From contig NZ_BRZC01000002.1 of assembly GCF_030268005.1 (NCBI RefSeq), forward strand, positions 248,001-312,000: a stretch of 64,000 bases of DNA, written 5' to 3'. The stretch comes from Microbacterium arabinogalactanolyticum. GTDB lineage: Bacteria > Actinomycetota > Actinomycetes > Actinomycetales > Microbacteriaceae. The notes under the pieces were generated by a model that saw only the letters and a program-made list of their open reading frames with translations, had not been told where the DNA came from and searched no databases. Of this stretch, positions 1 to 14,744 are shown piece by piece (the stretch's first letter is position 1; each line of letters begins with the position of its first letter). The position numbers and the translations under genes were made by a program.

Positions 1-636
1 CAGGAAGTGGTACTGCGCGTAGCCGATGACCACCAGCGCGATCGTGGGCAGGATGAGATGCTGCAGCGCGTCGACGATGACGGGGAAGAACCCGGTCACA
101 CCCTCTGATGAGGAGCCCGTGACGAAGAAGACCCGAGTGCCCACCCACTTGTTGAAGTTGATGGCCAGGATCACGACGGCGAGTGCCGCGACGATGATGT
201 TGATGTTCATCGTGATGATCGAGATGCCCTGCCAGATCCGGTCACCCAGCTTGTACTGGCGGGAGGCCGTGTACACGCCGATCCAGATGCCCAGCAGCGT
301 CATGATGATCGTGGCGCCGAGCACGAGCTCCGCGCTGACCCACATGCGGTACGCCACCTGCTCGTTGACCGAGCCGCCCGTCGGGCTGACGCCCCAGTCC
401 CAGCGCAGGACGATCCCGGTGAGCCAGGTCCACCACCGCTCGACCAGGGGGACCGTGTTGTCCAGGTTGCGGGGGCGGAGCAGATTCTCGATCTGCTCCG
501 GGGACAGCGGGGGCTTTCTGCCGACATAGTTACTGCGCGGATCGAGGAAGGACCAGGCCAGGAGGTAGGTGACATTGGTCGCGACCACGATCATCAGCAG
601 CCAGCCGAGAGCTCGGCGCACGAGATACTTGATCAA
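1..636 (-). CDS. ABC transporter permease, DppB/OppB type (3' end beyond window)
   Basis: Integral-membrane subunit of a binding-protein-dependent importer, most likely for peptides or other oligomeric solutes. The 212 visible residues begin MIKYLVRRALGW (TTG start, GA-rich stretch AGAGAAAG upstream), the usual N-terminus of DppB-like permeases. They contain a first transmembrane segment at about residues 9-28, a periplasmic stretch of about 70 residues including WDWGVSP (the place where relatives have GDxGxS), then hydrophobic segments at about 100-121, 138-160 and 190-212. The EAA loop that contacts the ATPase lies off the left edge, so partner genes cannot be seen. It is divergent from lepA. 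Substrate specificity cannot be told. Confidence 0.85.
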   Translation of the reverse strand, partial: MIKYLVRRALGWLLMIVVATNVTYLLAWSFLDPRSNYVGRKPPLSPEQIENLLRPRNLDNTVPLVERWWTWLTGIVLRWDWGVSPTGGSVNEQVAYRMWVSAELVLGATIIMTLLGIWIGVYTASRQYKLGDRIWQGISIITMNINIIVAALAVVILAINFNKWVGTRVFFVTGSSSEGVTGFFPVIVDALQHLILPTIALVVIGYAQYHFL

Positions 637-851
637 GGTGGTGATTCTTTCTCTTCTACAGCGCGCTCGGGATCTGCCGACGCAACGCTGGGTCGGGATG
701 ACATTCAAGCACCATCCACGAGATAACGCACACCGGCAGCACGGGCGGCTGTGACGGAGTCCTGTGCTCCGCGGAACCCGGTCTCCGGGTCGGGGCAACT
801 TCGCGAGACTATCACCGGACGCGCGGAATGCGGGATTCCGGCGTGCTCTCG

Positions 852-857
852 TAGACT
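852..857 (+). promoter_or_regulatory. Probable -10 box of the lepA promoter
   Basis: TAGACT fits the actinobacterial TANNNT -10 consensus. It would give an RNA start near 864 and a leader of about 27 nt, within which AAGGA sits a few bases before the lepA ATG. No convincing -35 box is visible. The rest of the 637-890 gap shows nothing I can name. Confidence 0.45.
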
Positions 858-890
858 TGCGGGAACCCTTCCTGCAGCATCAAGGACCTC

Positions 891-2750
<1,860 letters not shown>

Positions 2751-2792
2751 GGACGGCGGCACGTCGTCGGGGTGTCGTTCAGGCACGTCGCG

Positions 2793-2798
2793 TAGGCT
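2793..2798 (+). promoter_or_regulatory. Leaderless-type -10 box before the DUF1990 gene
   Basis: TAGGCT lies 7 nt before the ATG at 2806, the spacing expected if transcription starts at the start codon. There is only a weak purine stretch (GGAG) between the two. Confidence 0.45.
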
Positions 2799-2805
2799 GG
2801 AGATC

Positions 2806-3456
2806 ATGCGTCGCGGGACATTCCGAGAAGGCACTGTGGACTATGCCGCGGTCGGGGCGACGCACGCCCCCGACCTCATGCAGTATCCGCCGGAGAACAG
2901 CATCCCGGCCGAGGAGTCGTGGCGGATCGGCAGCGGCGAGGACCGGTTCCGGTCCGCGGGCGACGCGCTGCTGTCGTGGACCGCACAGCGCGCGGCAGGC
3001 CTGCAGCTGAGCGATGTGCGACCGGCATCGGGGGACACCTACACGGGCGTCAGCTTCGACGCCGAGGGCGCCCCGATCGCGCCGAACCGCAACCAGGTCG
3101 AGCAGCGCTACGACGCCGAGGGCACCCCGTTCGTCGCCCCCGGGATGACGTTGAAGGTGCGCGGCCGGGTCAAGGGCATGCGTGCGGACGCCGAGCTTCG
3201 GGTCATCTCGGTGACCGAGGAGCGCCGCCGGATCGGGTTCGTGCTCGGAACCGTCGGCGGCTCCGTGGTGCGCGGCGAGGAGTCGTTCGACATCGATTGG
3301 CGGGACGACACCGACGAGGTGTGGTTCACCGTGCGCGCGTTCGATGCGCCCGCCGCGATGCTCTATCGCCTTCCCGGCATGGTGAAGCGCCGTCGGCGCG
3401 AGCTGCTCTCGCGCTATCTTCGGGCGATCTCCCCGCTGTACGCGACGCCCATCTGA
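2806..3456 (+). CDS. DUF1990 family protein
   Basis: A 216-residue cytoplasmic protein of the DUF1990 family (function unknown), recognised by the N-terminal pattern MRRGTFREGTVDYAAVGAT and the C-terminal GMVKRRRRELLSRYLRAISP helix. No transmembrane segment or signal peptide is visible. Plant and actinobacterial relatives have been grouped with START-like folds, but no reaction is established. Its stop codon overlaps the hemW start by one base (TGATG), so the two are probably translated together. The start at 2806 is supported by a -10-like box 7 nt upstream. Confidence 0.85.
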   Translation: MRRGTFREGTVDYAAVGATHAPDLMQYPPENSIPAEESWRIGSGEDRFRSAGDALLSWTAQRAAGLQLSDVRPASGDTYTGVSFDAEGAPIAPNRNQVEQRYDAEGTPFVAPGMTLKVRGRVKGMRADAELRVISVTEERRRIGFVLGTVGGSVVRGEESFDIDWRDDTDEVWFTVRAFDAPAAMLYRLPGMVKRRRRELLSRYLRAISPLYATPI

Positions 3457-4694
3457 TGGCCGGACCTCTGCCTCTGGGAGATCCGGCGCCCGCGGACGGC
3501 CGACTCCCGGACGGGCTCCCGGTCGATGCGACGACGCCGTTCTCCGCCTACCTGCACGTGCCGTTCTGCCGTGTGCGCTGCGGCTACTGCGACTTCAACA
3601 CCTATACGTCCAGCGAACTGCGAGGAGCGCGGCAGGACGAGTACGCCGACACGCTGATCCGCGAGATCGACCTCGCCCGAGCGGTGATGGACGAGGCCGG
3701 GGCGGTGCGCCCCATGGACACCGTGTTCTTCGGCGGCGGTACTCCGACGCTCCTGCCTGCCGGCGATCTGGCGCGCATGCTGCGCGCGGCATCCGACGCC
3801 TTCGGCCTGCGCGACGGCGCGGAGGTGACCGTCGAGGCGAACCCCGACACGGTCACGCCGCAGGTCGTCGAGACGCTGCTGGACGCGGGCGTCAACCGGC
3901 TCTCGATCGGTATGCAGTCCGCCGTGCCGCACGTGCTCGCGGCGCTGGACCGCACGCACGACCCCGAGAACGTTGCGACCGCCGTGCGCGCGGCGCGGGA
4001 CGCCGGACTCGACGTCAGCGTCGACCTGATCTACGGCGCGCCCGGCGAGTCGCTCCCCGACTGGGAGCGATCGCTGGACACGGCTCTCGAGCTCGCGCCC
4101 GACCACATCTCGGCCTACGCGCTGATCATCGAGGACGGCACGAAACTGGCCCGGCAGATCCGCCGCGGCGAGGTGGCCGCCCCGGACGACGACCTGCAGG
4201 CCGACATGTACGAGCTCGCCGACCGGCGGCTGTCGGACGCAGGCTTCGCCTGGTACGAGGTCAGCAACTGGGCCCGCCCTTCGACAGGCTCAGGGACCCA
4301 TCTTCATCAGTCGCGCCACAACCTCGCCTACTGGCGCGGCTCCGACTGGTGGGGCTTCGGACCCGGTGCGCACAGCCACGTCGCGGGCCTGCGCTGGTGG
4401 AACATCAAGCATCCGGCTGCCTACGCGCAGCGGCTCGCGCTGGGGGAGTCGCCCGCGGCAGGGCGCGAGCAGCCCGATCAGCAGGCGCGCACCCTGGAGC
4501 GCGTGCTGCTGCAGAGTCGCCTGGCCGAGGGACTGCCGATCGACGACATCGCGGAGACCCACCGCGAGCGCGTGGCAGAGCTCATCTCCGACGGCCTCGT
4601 CGATGCGGCATCCGCTCTGCGCGATCGGCGAGTGCGCCTGACGCTGCGCGGACGCCTGCTGGCGGATGCCGTGGTGCGCGCGCTCACGGAGTAG
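3456..4694 (+). CDS. hemW: Radical SAM heme chaperone HemW
   Basis: Radical SAM protein formerly called oxygen-independent coproporphyrinogen oxidase-like. HemW binds heme and an Fe4S4 cluster and is thought to deliver heme to respiratory proteins. The cluster motif C38-x3-C42-x2-C45 followed by DF is present, as is the glycine-rich SAM-binding FFGGGTPTLL. The three cysteines and following Phe match HemW, whereas true HemN has an extra motif. At 412 residues it is normal length. The ATG at 3456 overlaps the upstream stop. The loop before RHNLAYWRG contains PSTGSGT, encoded by a dispersed repeat at 4279-4293 that keeps the frame open. Confidence 0.93.
   Translation: MAGPLPLGDPAPADGRLPDGLPVDATTPFSAYLHVPFCRVRCGYCDFNTYTSSELRGARQDEYADTLIREIDLARAVMDEAGAVRPMDTVFFGGGTPTLLPAGDLARMLRAASDAFGLRDGAEVTVEANPDTVTPQVVETLLDAGVNRLSIGMQSAVPHVLAALDRTHDPENVATAVRAARDAGLDVSVDLIYGAPGESLPDWERSLDTALELAPDHISAYALIIEDGTKLARQIRRGEVAAPDDDLQADMYELADRRLSDAGFAWYEVSNWARPSTGSGTHLHQSRHNLAYWRGSDWWGFGPGAHSHVAGLRWWNIKHPAAYAQRLALGESPAAGREQPDQQARTLERVLLQSRLAEGLPIDDIAETHRERVAELISDGLVDAASALRDRRVRLTLRGRLLADAVVRALTE
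4279..4293 (+). repeat. Dispersed repeat core CTTCGACAGGCTCAG inside hemW
   Basis: The 15-base core also occurs at 28126-28140, and a two-mismatch version at 20441-20455. Here it is flanked by CCC and GGGACCC and reads in frame as STGSG in a surface loop. It looks like a small mobile or copied element tolerated within a gene. Confidence 0.7.
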
Positions 4695-4736
4695 CGGGCC
4701 CGCCTCCGGGGACCGTGCCGGTCCGACAGAGTAGGA

Positions 4737-4763
4737 TTGGCACTCGATAGGCAAGAGTGCCAG
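4737..4763 (+). promoter_or_regulatory. CIRCE operator controlling hrcA-dnaJ
   Basis: A perfect 9-bp inverted repeat with a 9-bp spacer: TTGGCACTC, N9, GAGTGCCAG. It fits the CIRCE consensus (TTAGCACTC-N9-GAGTGCTAA) apart from the A/G change in each arm, which keeps the symmetry. It directly follows a -10-like TAGGAT at 4732-4737 and ends 11 nt before the hrcA ATG. It should bind HrcA and autoregulate the hrcA-dnaJ operon under heat stress. Confidence 0.92.
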
Positions 4764-4774
4764 CGGGAGGGATG

Positions 4775-6953
<2,179 letters not shown>

Positions 6954-7003
6954 CCCCGCCCGGGACCCGCTGACCCCACCGACCCCTCGCCGATCGGAGC
7001 ACC

Positions 7004-7732
7004 GTGGCGCTGCACTTCATCATCCCCGACTGCGCGGATGCCGCCGTCGGCGACGTCATCGCGCTGACCGGCGCAGAGGCCAAGCACGCCGCCGTGGTGC
7101 GACGGGTGCGGGTGGGCGAGACGATCACGCTCGGCGACGGCCGCGGCACGTGGCTGGAGGGAGTCGTAGACGACGTCGCGGCGGCGCGCGTGACCGTGCG
7201 CATCGAATCCCGTCGCAGCCACGAGGCGCCGGCCTCGCGCATCGTGCTCGCCCAGGCCCTGGCCAAGGGAGACCGCGACGAGCTCGCCGTGCAGGCCGCG
7301 TGCGAGCTGGGCGTCGACGAGGTCGTGCCGTGGCAGGCCGCGCGCAGCGTGTCGCGCTGGGAGGGGCCGAAGGCCGTGAAGGGCCGCGAGCGCTGGGCGA
7401 GCATCGTACGCGAGGCCGCCAAGCAGGCGCACCGCGCCTGGATCCCGGAGGTCGCCGAGGTCGAGACCACCGCGAGGCTCGCGGCGCGCGCTGCGGACGC
7501 CAGGATGCTGGTGCTCGACCCCTGGACCGACACGCCGCTCACCGGCGTCCGGCCCGACGGTCGTGACATCGTGCTGGTCGTCGGTCCCGAGGGCGGGATC
7601 GCCCCGGAGGAGCTGGAAAGGCTCGAGGCCGCCGGCGCCGAGCGCGTGCGGCTGGGCGACACGGTGCTGCGCACCTCCACGGCCGGGCCCGTGGCGATCG
7701 CGCTGCTCTCGGCCAACCTGGGACGCTGGTAA
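7004..7732 (+). CDS. rsmE: 16S rRNA (uracil1498-N3)-methyltransferase RsmE
   Basis: SPOUT-family methyltransferase that uses SAM to methylate U1498 in helix 44 of 16S rRNA. The 242-residue length is normal. The N-terminal part has the PUA-like RNA-binding fold (TGAEAKHAAVVRRVRVGE). The trefoil-knot SAM site is seen as VVGPEGGIAPEEL around residues 192-204, followed by LGDTVLRTSTAGPVA, both diagnostic of RsmE. The start is GTG. It follows dnaJ by 50 nt in the same orientation, a pairing frequent in bacteria (hrcA-dnaJ-rsmE). Confidence 0.95.
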   Translation: MALHFIIPDCADAAVGDVIALTGAEAKHAAVVRRVRVGETITLGDGRGTWLEGVVDDVAAARVTVRIESRRSHEAPASRIVLAQALAKGDRDELAVQAACELGVDEVVPWQAARSVSRWEGPKAVKGRERWASIVREAAKQAHRAWIPEVAEVETTARLAARAADARMLVLDPWTDTPLTGVRPDGRDIVLVVGPEGGIAPEELERLEAAGAERVRLGDTVLRTSTAGPVAIALLSANLGRW

Positions 7733-7733
7733 C

Positions 7734-7739
7734 TAGACT
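7734..7739 (+). promoter_or_regulatory. Leaderless-type -10 box before the HIT gene
   Basis: TAGACT overlaps the region just after the rsmE stop and lies 7 nt before the ATG at 7747, with no Shine-Dalgarno sequence between. This suggests a separate leaderless transcript for the HIT-phoH-ybeY run. Confidence 0.5.
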
Positions 7740-7746
7740 TGACCGC

Positions 7747-8094
7747 ATGACAGAGCCCTCGATCTTCACCCGCATCCTGAACGGGGAGATCCCCGGCGAG
7801 TTCGTCGCCCAGACGGATCACCTCTTCGCCATCCGCGACATCAACCCGCAGGCACCCGTGCACGTGCTCGTCATCCCCAAGACCGAGCAGTACCGCGACG
7901 TCACCGAGCTCGCCGCCGCTGACCCGGGCCTGATGGCCGAGATGGTCGCCATGGCCAAGCAGATCGCCGTCGAGCTCGCCAACGGCGAGTACCGTCTGAT
8001 CTTCAACAACGGCGCCAGCGCCGCCCAGTCCGTCTTCCACGTGCACGCGCACGTGCTCGCAGGTATCGAGGAGAACAAGCTCGTTGGCTTCTGA
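7747..8094 (+). CDS. HIT-family nucleotide hydrolase (HinT-like)
   Basis: Small histidine-triad protein of 115 residues, close to the length of HinT purine-nucleoside phosphoramidases. The catalytic triad H98-V-H100-A-H102-V is present near the C-terminus. The N-terminal SIFTRILNGEIPGEFV block and the middle INPQAPVHVLVIPK are typical of HinT. It probably hydrolyses AMP-linked phosphoramidates in the cytosol. Its end overlaps the phoH start by 11 nt. The HIT-phoH-ybeY order recurs in actinobacteria. The exact substrate cannot be read from the sequence. Confidence 0.9.
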   Translation: MTEPSIFTRILNGEIPGEFVAQTDHLFAIRDINPQAPVHVLVIPKTEQYRDVTELAAADPGLMAEMVAMAKQIAVELANGEYRLIFNNGASAAQSVFHVHAHVLAGIEENKLVGF

Positions 8095-9205
8095 CACTGC
8101 GTCGTCCCCTGACGACTCCGCACCGCAGTTCCCCGCCCAGCCGGAGCGCACCGAGCGCATCTACGCCGACGGCGTCGCCATGGTGCAGCTGCTCGGCCCG
8201 CAGGACCGCCTGCTTCGGATGCTGGAGAAGCAGCATCCGCGCGTCCAGGTGCTCGTGCGGGGCAACGAGATCAACCTCGGCGGCTCGGCTGCCGACGTCG
8301 CCGCGGCCAAGGAGCTGGTCGAGGAGCTGCTGGAGATGACCCGCTCCGGCCACGACCTCGTCCCCAGCGACGTGGAGCACTCCGCACGGATGCTGCGCCG
8401 CGACGACGGGCCGCGTCCGAGCGAGGTGCTCGGCGAGGCGATCCTGTCCACGCGCGGCCGGGTGATCCGCCCGAAGACGCTCGGGCAGAAGGAGTACGTC
8501 GACGCGATCGAGGAGAACACGATCGTCTTCGGCATCGGTCCCGCCGGAACCGGCAAGACCTACCTCGCGATGGCCAAGGCCGTGCAGGCGCTGCAGCGCA
8601 AAGAGGTCGAGCGCATCATCCTCACCCGCCCCGCCGTGGAGGCCGGCGAGCGGCTCGGGTTCCTGCCCGGTTCGCTCACCGACAAGATCGACCCCTACCT
8701 GCGGCCGCTGTACGACGCCCTGAACGAGATGATGGACCCCGAGGTCGTGCCCCGCCTGATGGCGACCGGCACCATCGAGGTCGCACCGCTCGCCTACATG
8801 CGCGGACGCACGCTGAACAGCTCCTTCGTGGTGCTGGACGAGGCGCAGAACACCACCCCCGAGCAGATGAAGATGTTCCTGACCCGGCTCGGGTTCGGCA
8901 CCAAGATGGTGGTCACGGGCGACATCACGCAGATCGACCTGCCGCAGGGTGCGTCCGGCCTGCGCCTGGTGACCCGCGTGCTCGACGGGATCGACGACAT
9001 CCACTTCTCCCGGCTGACCAGCGACGACGTCGTGCGTCATTCGCTGGTGGGCCGCATCGTCGACGCGTACAGCGAGTACGACGAGCGCCGCACCGCCGAC
9101 CGGGTGGAGCGCGAGCAGGCGCACCAGTTCGCGAACCGCGCCGACCGCCGGGCGGGCCTGCGCCCGAACCTCCGAGACCGCAAGCCGAAACGAGGCCTGG
9201 AATGA
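8084..9205 (+). CDS. PhoH family ATPase
   Basis: P-loop ATPase of the PhoH (YbeZ) family, linked to RNA metabolism and ribosome maturation together with YbeY. In 373 residues it shows Walker A GPAGTGKT at 152-159, [24 protein letters not shown] (Walker B and the PhoH signature), and [12 protein letters not shown] (sensor region). The likely start is TTG at 8084, inside the HIT gene, with GAGGAG about 9 nt upstream. It overlaps ybeY by 4 nt (ATGA), so YbeZ-YbeY coupling is conserved here. It is preferred over true PhoH2 because no PIN domain is present. Confidence 0.92.
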   Translation: MASDTASSPDDSAPQFPAQPERTERIYADGVAMVQLLGPQDRLLRMLEKQHPRVQVLVRGNEINLGGSAADVAAAKELVEELLEMTRSGHDLVPSDVEHSARMLRRDDGPRPSEVLGEAILSTRGRVIRPKTLGQKEYVDAIEENTIVFGIGPAGTGKTYLAMAKAVQALQRKEVERIILTRPAVEAGERLGFLPGSLTDKIDPYLRPLYDALNEMMDPEVVPRLMATGTIEVAPLAYMRGRTLNSSFVVLDEAQNTTPEQMKMFLTRLGFGTKMVVTGDITQIDLPQGASGLRLVTRVLDGIDDIHFSRLTSDDVVRHSLVGRIVDAYSEYDERRTADRVEREQAHQFANRADRRAGLRPNLRDRKPKRGLE

Positions 9206-9660
9206 TCGAGATCAACAACGAGTCGGCCATCGAGATCGACGAGACGGTGCTGCAGCGGCTCACCGACTTCAACCTCGAGCAGCTGCATGTCAGCGCGGAC
9301 GCCGAGGTCGCGATCGTGCTCGTCGACGAGGGCGCCATGGAGGCGCTGCACGTGCAGTGGATGGACGAGCCGGGGCCGACCGACGTGCTGAGCTTCCCGA
9401 TGGACGAGCTGCGACCGGGCACCCCCGACCGGCCGACCGCCGCGGGGCTGCTGGGCGACATCGTGCTGTGCCCGCAGGTGGCCGAGACGCAGGCGCAGGC
9501 CGCCGGCCACTCGCTGATGGATGAGCTGATCCTGCTGACCACGCACGGGCTGCTGCACCTGCTGGGCTTCGACCACGCCGAGCCTGACGAGGAGCGTGAG
9601 ATGTTCGGACTGCAGAAGTCTCTGATCGAGGGATTCGCGCACGCCGAACGACGTCGATGA
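9202..9660 (+). CDS. ybeY: Endoribonuclease YbeY, rRNA maturation
   Basis: Zinc-dependent RNase required for 16S rRNA 3'-end processing and ribosome quality control. At 152 residues it is complete. The metal-binding motif H115-GLL-H119-LLGFD-H125 is intact, and the upstream DVLSFPMDE strand matches the family. It overlaps phoH by 4 nt and the next gene by 4 nt, giving a tightly coupled phoH-ybeY-CNNM-era set. Confidence 0.96.
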   Translation: MIEINNESAIEIDETVLQRLTDFNLEQLHVSADAEVAIVLVDEGAMEALHVQWMDEPGPTDVLSFPMDELRPGTPDRPTAAGLLGDIVLCPQVAETQAQAAGHSLMDELILLTTHGLLHLLGFDHAEPDEEREMFGLQKSLIEGFAHAERRR

Positions 9661-10946
9661 CCCCGTTCTTCCTGCTCGCGGCAGCCGTGCTGCTGGTCTC
9701 CTTCGGCGGCCTGATGGCGGCGGTGGACGCCGCCTTCTCGGTGACCTCGAGCAATGACATCGAGGAGCTCGCCTCCGAGGGGCGCGGATCCGCCGCCCTG
9801 CACAGCATCGCCGCCGACCCCGACCCGCACGTCAACGCGGTCGCGTTCATGCGCGTGCTGTCCGAGACGACGGCCGCGGTGCTGGTGACGGTGGCGCTGG
9901 ATTCGCTGCTGCCGAGCATCTGGTGGGCCATGCTCGCCGCCGCGGTGCTGATGACGGGGATCACCTTCGTGCTGGTCGGCGCCAGCCCGCGCTCCTACGG
10001 GCGGCTGCATGCCGAGACCATCCTGCGGGCCTGGGCGCCGACGGTGCGCGGTGTGCGCATCCTGCTCGGCCCGCTGGCCCAGGCGCTCGTGCGCGCCGGC
10101 CGCCGGGTCACCCCAGGCGGCGGGCGCAGCAGCTTCGCATCCGAGGAGCAGCTGCTCAGCATGGTCGACGAGGCGGCGTCGCACGACCTGATCGAGGAGG
10201 ACGACCGCGACCTCATCCACTCGGTGTTCGACTTCACCGATCAGTTCGTCCGAGCCGTCATGGTGCCCCGCACGGAGATGCTCACGGTGGACGCCGCCGA
10301 GACGACGACCGACGCGATGGAGCTGTTCCTGCGCACCGGCGTCTCGCGGATGCCCGTCGTCGACGACGAGGCCGATGACGTCGTCGGGGTGCTGTACCTG
10401 AAGGATCTCGTGCAGTTCGCCTACCGGGACGAGAGCGCCTGGCGCGGCGCGCCGGTGCGGCCGATCGCGCGCCCCGCGGTGTTCGTGCCGGAGTCGATGC
10501 GCGCGGAGACGCTGCTGCAGCAGATGAAGCGGGATGCCGTGCACGTGTGCATCGTGATCGACGAGCACGGCGGCATCTCGGGCCTGGTCACTCTGGAGGA
10601 CCTGATCGAGGAGCTCGTCGGCGAGATCTCCGACGAGTACGACCGCGGACCGGCCGAGGTGGTCGAGCTCGGCAGCGGACGCTACCGGGTGAACTCCCGG
10701 CTCCCGCTGGAGGATGTCGGCGACCTGTTCGGCCTGGAGCTCGAGGACGAGGACGTGGACTCGATCGGCGGCCTGCTCGGCAAAGCGCTGGGGCAGATCC
10801 CGCAGCCGGGGGCGACGGCATCCGTCGACGGGCTGGTGCTCACCGGCGGGGCCTCTCGGGGGCGGGGCCGAGGGATCGCGACCGTGTTCGTGGAGCGCGC
10901 CCCGGAGGAGAATGAAGACGTCGATGGAGGACGCGCAGATGACTGA
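9657..10946 (+). CDS. CNNM/CorC-type membrane protein (hemolysin C family)
   Basis: Putative Mg2+/Co2+ efflux or transport protein. The 429 residues contain an N-terminal DUF21 membrane domain with about three or four hydrophobic segments (residues 1-150), a tandem CBS module starting near the FVRAVMVPRTEMLTVDA strand, and a C-terminal CorC_HlyC domain (GRYRVNSRLPLEDVGDLFGLELED). Annotation as hemolysin is historical. Metal transport is the better-supported role for the family. It overlaps ybeY (ATGA) and era (8 nt). This position between ybeY and era is widely conserved in actinobacteria. Confidence 0.9.
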   Translation: MTPFFLLAAAVLLVSFGGLMAAVDAAFSVTSSNDIEELASEGRGSAALHSIAADPDPHVNAVAFMRVLSETTAAVLVTVALDSLLPSIWWAMLAAAVLMTGITFVLVGASPRSYGRLHAETILRAWAPTVRGVRILLGPLAQALVRAGRRVTPGGGRSSFASEEQLLSMVDEAASHDLIEEDDRDLIHSVFDFTDQFVRAVMVPRTEMLTVDAAETTTDAMELFLRTGVSRMPVVDDEADDVVGVLYLKDLVQFAYRDESAWRGAPVRPIARPAVFVPESMRAETLLQQMKRDAVHVCIVIDEHGGISGLVTLEDLIEELVGEISDEYDRGPAEVVELGSGRYRVNSRLPLEDVGDLFGLELEDEDVDSIGGLLGKALGQIPQPGATASVDGLVLTGGASRGRGRGIATVFVERAPEENEDVDGGRADD

Positions 10947-11850
10947 CAGCACCCGAAGCGGATTCGTGACGTTCGTGGGACGGCCGAACGTCGGCAAGTC
11001 CACGCTGACCAACGCACTGGTGGGGGAGAAGATCGCCATCACCAGCGAGAAGCCGCAGACCACGAGGCGGGCGATCCGCGGCATCCTCAACCGCCCGGAC
11101 GGGCAGCTCGTGATCGTCGACACCCCCGGCATCCACAAGCCCCGCACACTGCTCGGCGAGCGGCTGAACGACCTGGTGGATCAGGTGCTCGGCGACGTCG
11201 ACGTGATCGGCTTCTGCGTGCCGGCGACGGAGAAGGTCGGCCCGGGCGATCGCCGCATCGCGGCATCGCTGGACGGCTACCCCCGTGCGAAGAAGGTGGC
11301 GATCGTCACCAAGACGGATGCCGCCGACAAGGACGACATCGTCGAGCGTCTGATGGAGGTCGACTCCCTGCGCGAGGACTGGGCCGCGGTCATCCCGCTG
11401 TCGGCGCTCGGTGACGGCTCGATGGGCCGCGACCAGCTGAACGTGCTGGCCGACGAGATGCTGCTGCTGATGCCCGAAGGACCGCGGCTGTACGAGGACG
11501 GCGTCGTCACGGACGAGTCCGACGAGGACCGCATCGCCGAGATCATCCGCGAGGCCGCGCTGGAGGACGTGCGCGACGAACTGCCGCACTCGATCGCCGT
11601 GGTGGTCGACGACATCGAGCCTCGCGAGGACAGCGACATCATCGATGTGTACGCCTCGATCGTCGTCGAGCGCGACAGCCAGAAGGCCATCATCATCGGA
11701 CGCAAGGGCGCGCGTCTGCGCGATGTGGGGACCGCCGCGCGCGTGGGCATCGAGGAGATGCTCGGCTCCCGTGTGTTCCTCAAGCTCCATGTGCGCGTGG
11801 CCAAGGAGTGGCAGCGCGACCCCAAGCAGCTCGGGCGCCTCGGGTTCTGA
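10939..11850 (+). CDS. era: GTPase Era
   Basis: Essential GTPase that binds 16S rRNA and helps 30S assembly. The 303 residues contain G1 GRPNVGKS at 14-21, switch region ITSEKPQTTRR, DTPGIH, and TKTD in the place of the usual NKxD. The C-terminal KH domain has IIGRKGARLRDVG with its GxxG loop. The start at 10939 is preferred because GGAGG at 10926-10930 is 8 nt upstream. ATGs at 10912 and 10924 are in frame but poorly spaced. It overlaps the upstream gene by 8 nt. Confidence 0.96.
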   Translation: MTDSTRSGFVTFVGRPNVGKSTLTNALVGEKIAITSEKPQTTRRAIRGILNRPDGQLVIVDTPGIHKPRTLLGERLNDLVDQVLGDVDVIGFCVPATEKVGPGDRRIAASLDGYPRAKKVAIVTKTDAADKDDIVERLMEVDSLREDWAAVIPLSALGDGSMGRDQLNVLADEMLLLMPEGPRLYEDGVVTDESDEDRIAEIIREAALEDVRDELPHSIAVVVDDIEPREDSDIIDVYASIVVERDSQKAIIIGRKGARLRDVGTAARVGIEEMLGSRVFLKLHVRVAKEWQRDPKQLGRLGF

Positions 11851-11851
11851 C

Positions 11852-12814
11852 GTGGCGCCGCAGCGGACGGCCGTGCACTGGGTCGCGATCGAGCCGGGGA
11901 CGCCGGATGCCTGGCGCTTCGAGCAGTACGAGGTGCCGGCGCCCGCACCCGGCGAGGTGACGATCCGCGTCCGGGCGGCCGGTGTGAACCCCGCGGATGC
12001 CAAGCACGTCGCCTCCGCGCGCCCCGGTGTCGAGTTCCCCGTGCCGATCGGGTACGAGGTCTCGGGCGTCGTCACCGCCGTCGGCGCGGACACCGAGATC
12101 GTCACCGGCCCGGTCGCGGTGGGCGACGAGGTGATCGCATTCCGGGTGAGCGGGGGCTACGCCACCGAGCTGACGGTCCCGGCCCAGAAGGTGCTGCGCA
12201 AGCCCGCTGCGCTGACGCACGCCGAGGCGGCGAACCTGCTGCTGGCGGGCTCGACGGCTTCCGCGATGCTGCACGCGGTCGGCGCAGGACCGAGGGAGAC
12301 GCTGCTGCTGCACGCCGCCTCCGGATCCGTCGGCGCGAGCGTGCTGCAGCAGGCTCGCGCGCAGGGCATCCGGATCATCGGCACGGCGAGCCCCGCCCGT
12401 TTCGACGCGGTGCGTCGCTTCGGCGGCATTCCGGTGTCCTACGGAGAGGGCCTGGTCGGGCGCATCCGTGCGGCGATGGCGGAGGCCGGCGTCCAGGCGA
12501 TCGACGCCGCGCTGGATGCCGCGGGCACGGCCGAGGCCACTGAGACATCCCTCGCTCTCGTCGACGATCGACGGAGGATCGTCACCATCGCAGCTCCCCG
12601 TGATGCCGCCGAGCACGGATTCCAGGCGAGCTCCGGCTCGGATCCCGAGACGGCGCGCTTCCGCGACGCGGCACGCATCCGGTTGGTCGAGGCCGCGGAA
12701 CGCGGCGATCTCGTCGTGCCGATGGCGCGGGAGTACCCGCTCTCGCAGGCGCCCGAGGCGCTGCGCTTCCTTGCCGAGGGACACCCCGGCGGGAAGATCG
12801 CCCTCGTCCCTTGA
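11852..12814 (+). CDS. Zinc-type alcohol dehydrogenase-like / quinone oxidoreductase family protein
   Basis: MDR-superfamily NAD(P)H-dependent oxidoreductase of 320 residues. It has a GroES-like N-terminal domain (VRAAGVNPADAKH, PIGYEVSGVVTAVG) and a Rossmann domain (LLLHAASGSVGASVLQQARAQGIRIIGTA) with the AxxGxxG-type nucleotide-binding loop. The cysteines of zinc-dependent alcohol dehydrogenases are absent, so a quinone-reductase-like, zinc-free enzyme is likely. The GTG start is one base after the era stop, so it is probably cotranscribed. The substrate is unknown. Confidence 0.85.
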   Translation: MAPQRTAVHWVAIEPGTPDAWRFEQYEVPAPAPGEVTIRVRAAGVNPADAKHVASARPGVEFPVPIGYEVSGVVTAVGADTEIVTGPVAVGDEVIAFRVSGGYATELTVPAQKVLRKPAALTHAEAANLLLAGSTASAMLHAVGAGPRETLLLHAASGSVGASVLQQARAQGIRIIGTASPARFDAVRRFGGIPVSYGEGLVGRIRAAMAEAGVQAIDAALDAAGTAEATETSLALVDDRRRIVTIAAPRDAAEHGFQASSGSDPETARFRDAARIRLVEAAERGDLVVPMAREYPLSQAPEALRFLAEGHPGGKIALVP

Positions 12815-12857
12815 CCCCGCCGGCGTCACGTGGTGAGCATTCTGCCAAGCGGGGTGT

Positions 12858-12863
12858 TAGCAT
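12858..12863 (+). promoter_or_regulatory. Leaderless-type -10 box of the leuA leader transcript
   Basis: TAGCAT lies 6 nt before the ATG of the leucine-rich leader peptide at 12870, so transcription probably starts at that codon and the leader peptide is translated from a leaderless mRNA. Confidence 0.5.
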
Positions 12864-12886
12864 CGTTGCATGCCTCTGGGCGGTCT

Positions 12887-14742
<1,856 letters not shown>

Positions 14743-14744
14743 TC

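Noticed and set aside
4261..4320. hemW as a broken gene because of a repeat in its reading frame
   Set aside because: The repeat keeps the frame, and all HemW motifs on both sides are intact, so the gene appears functional.
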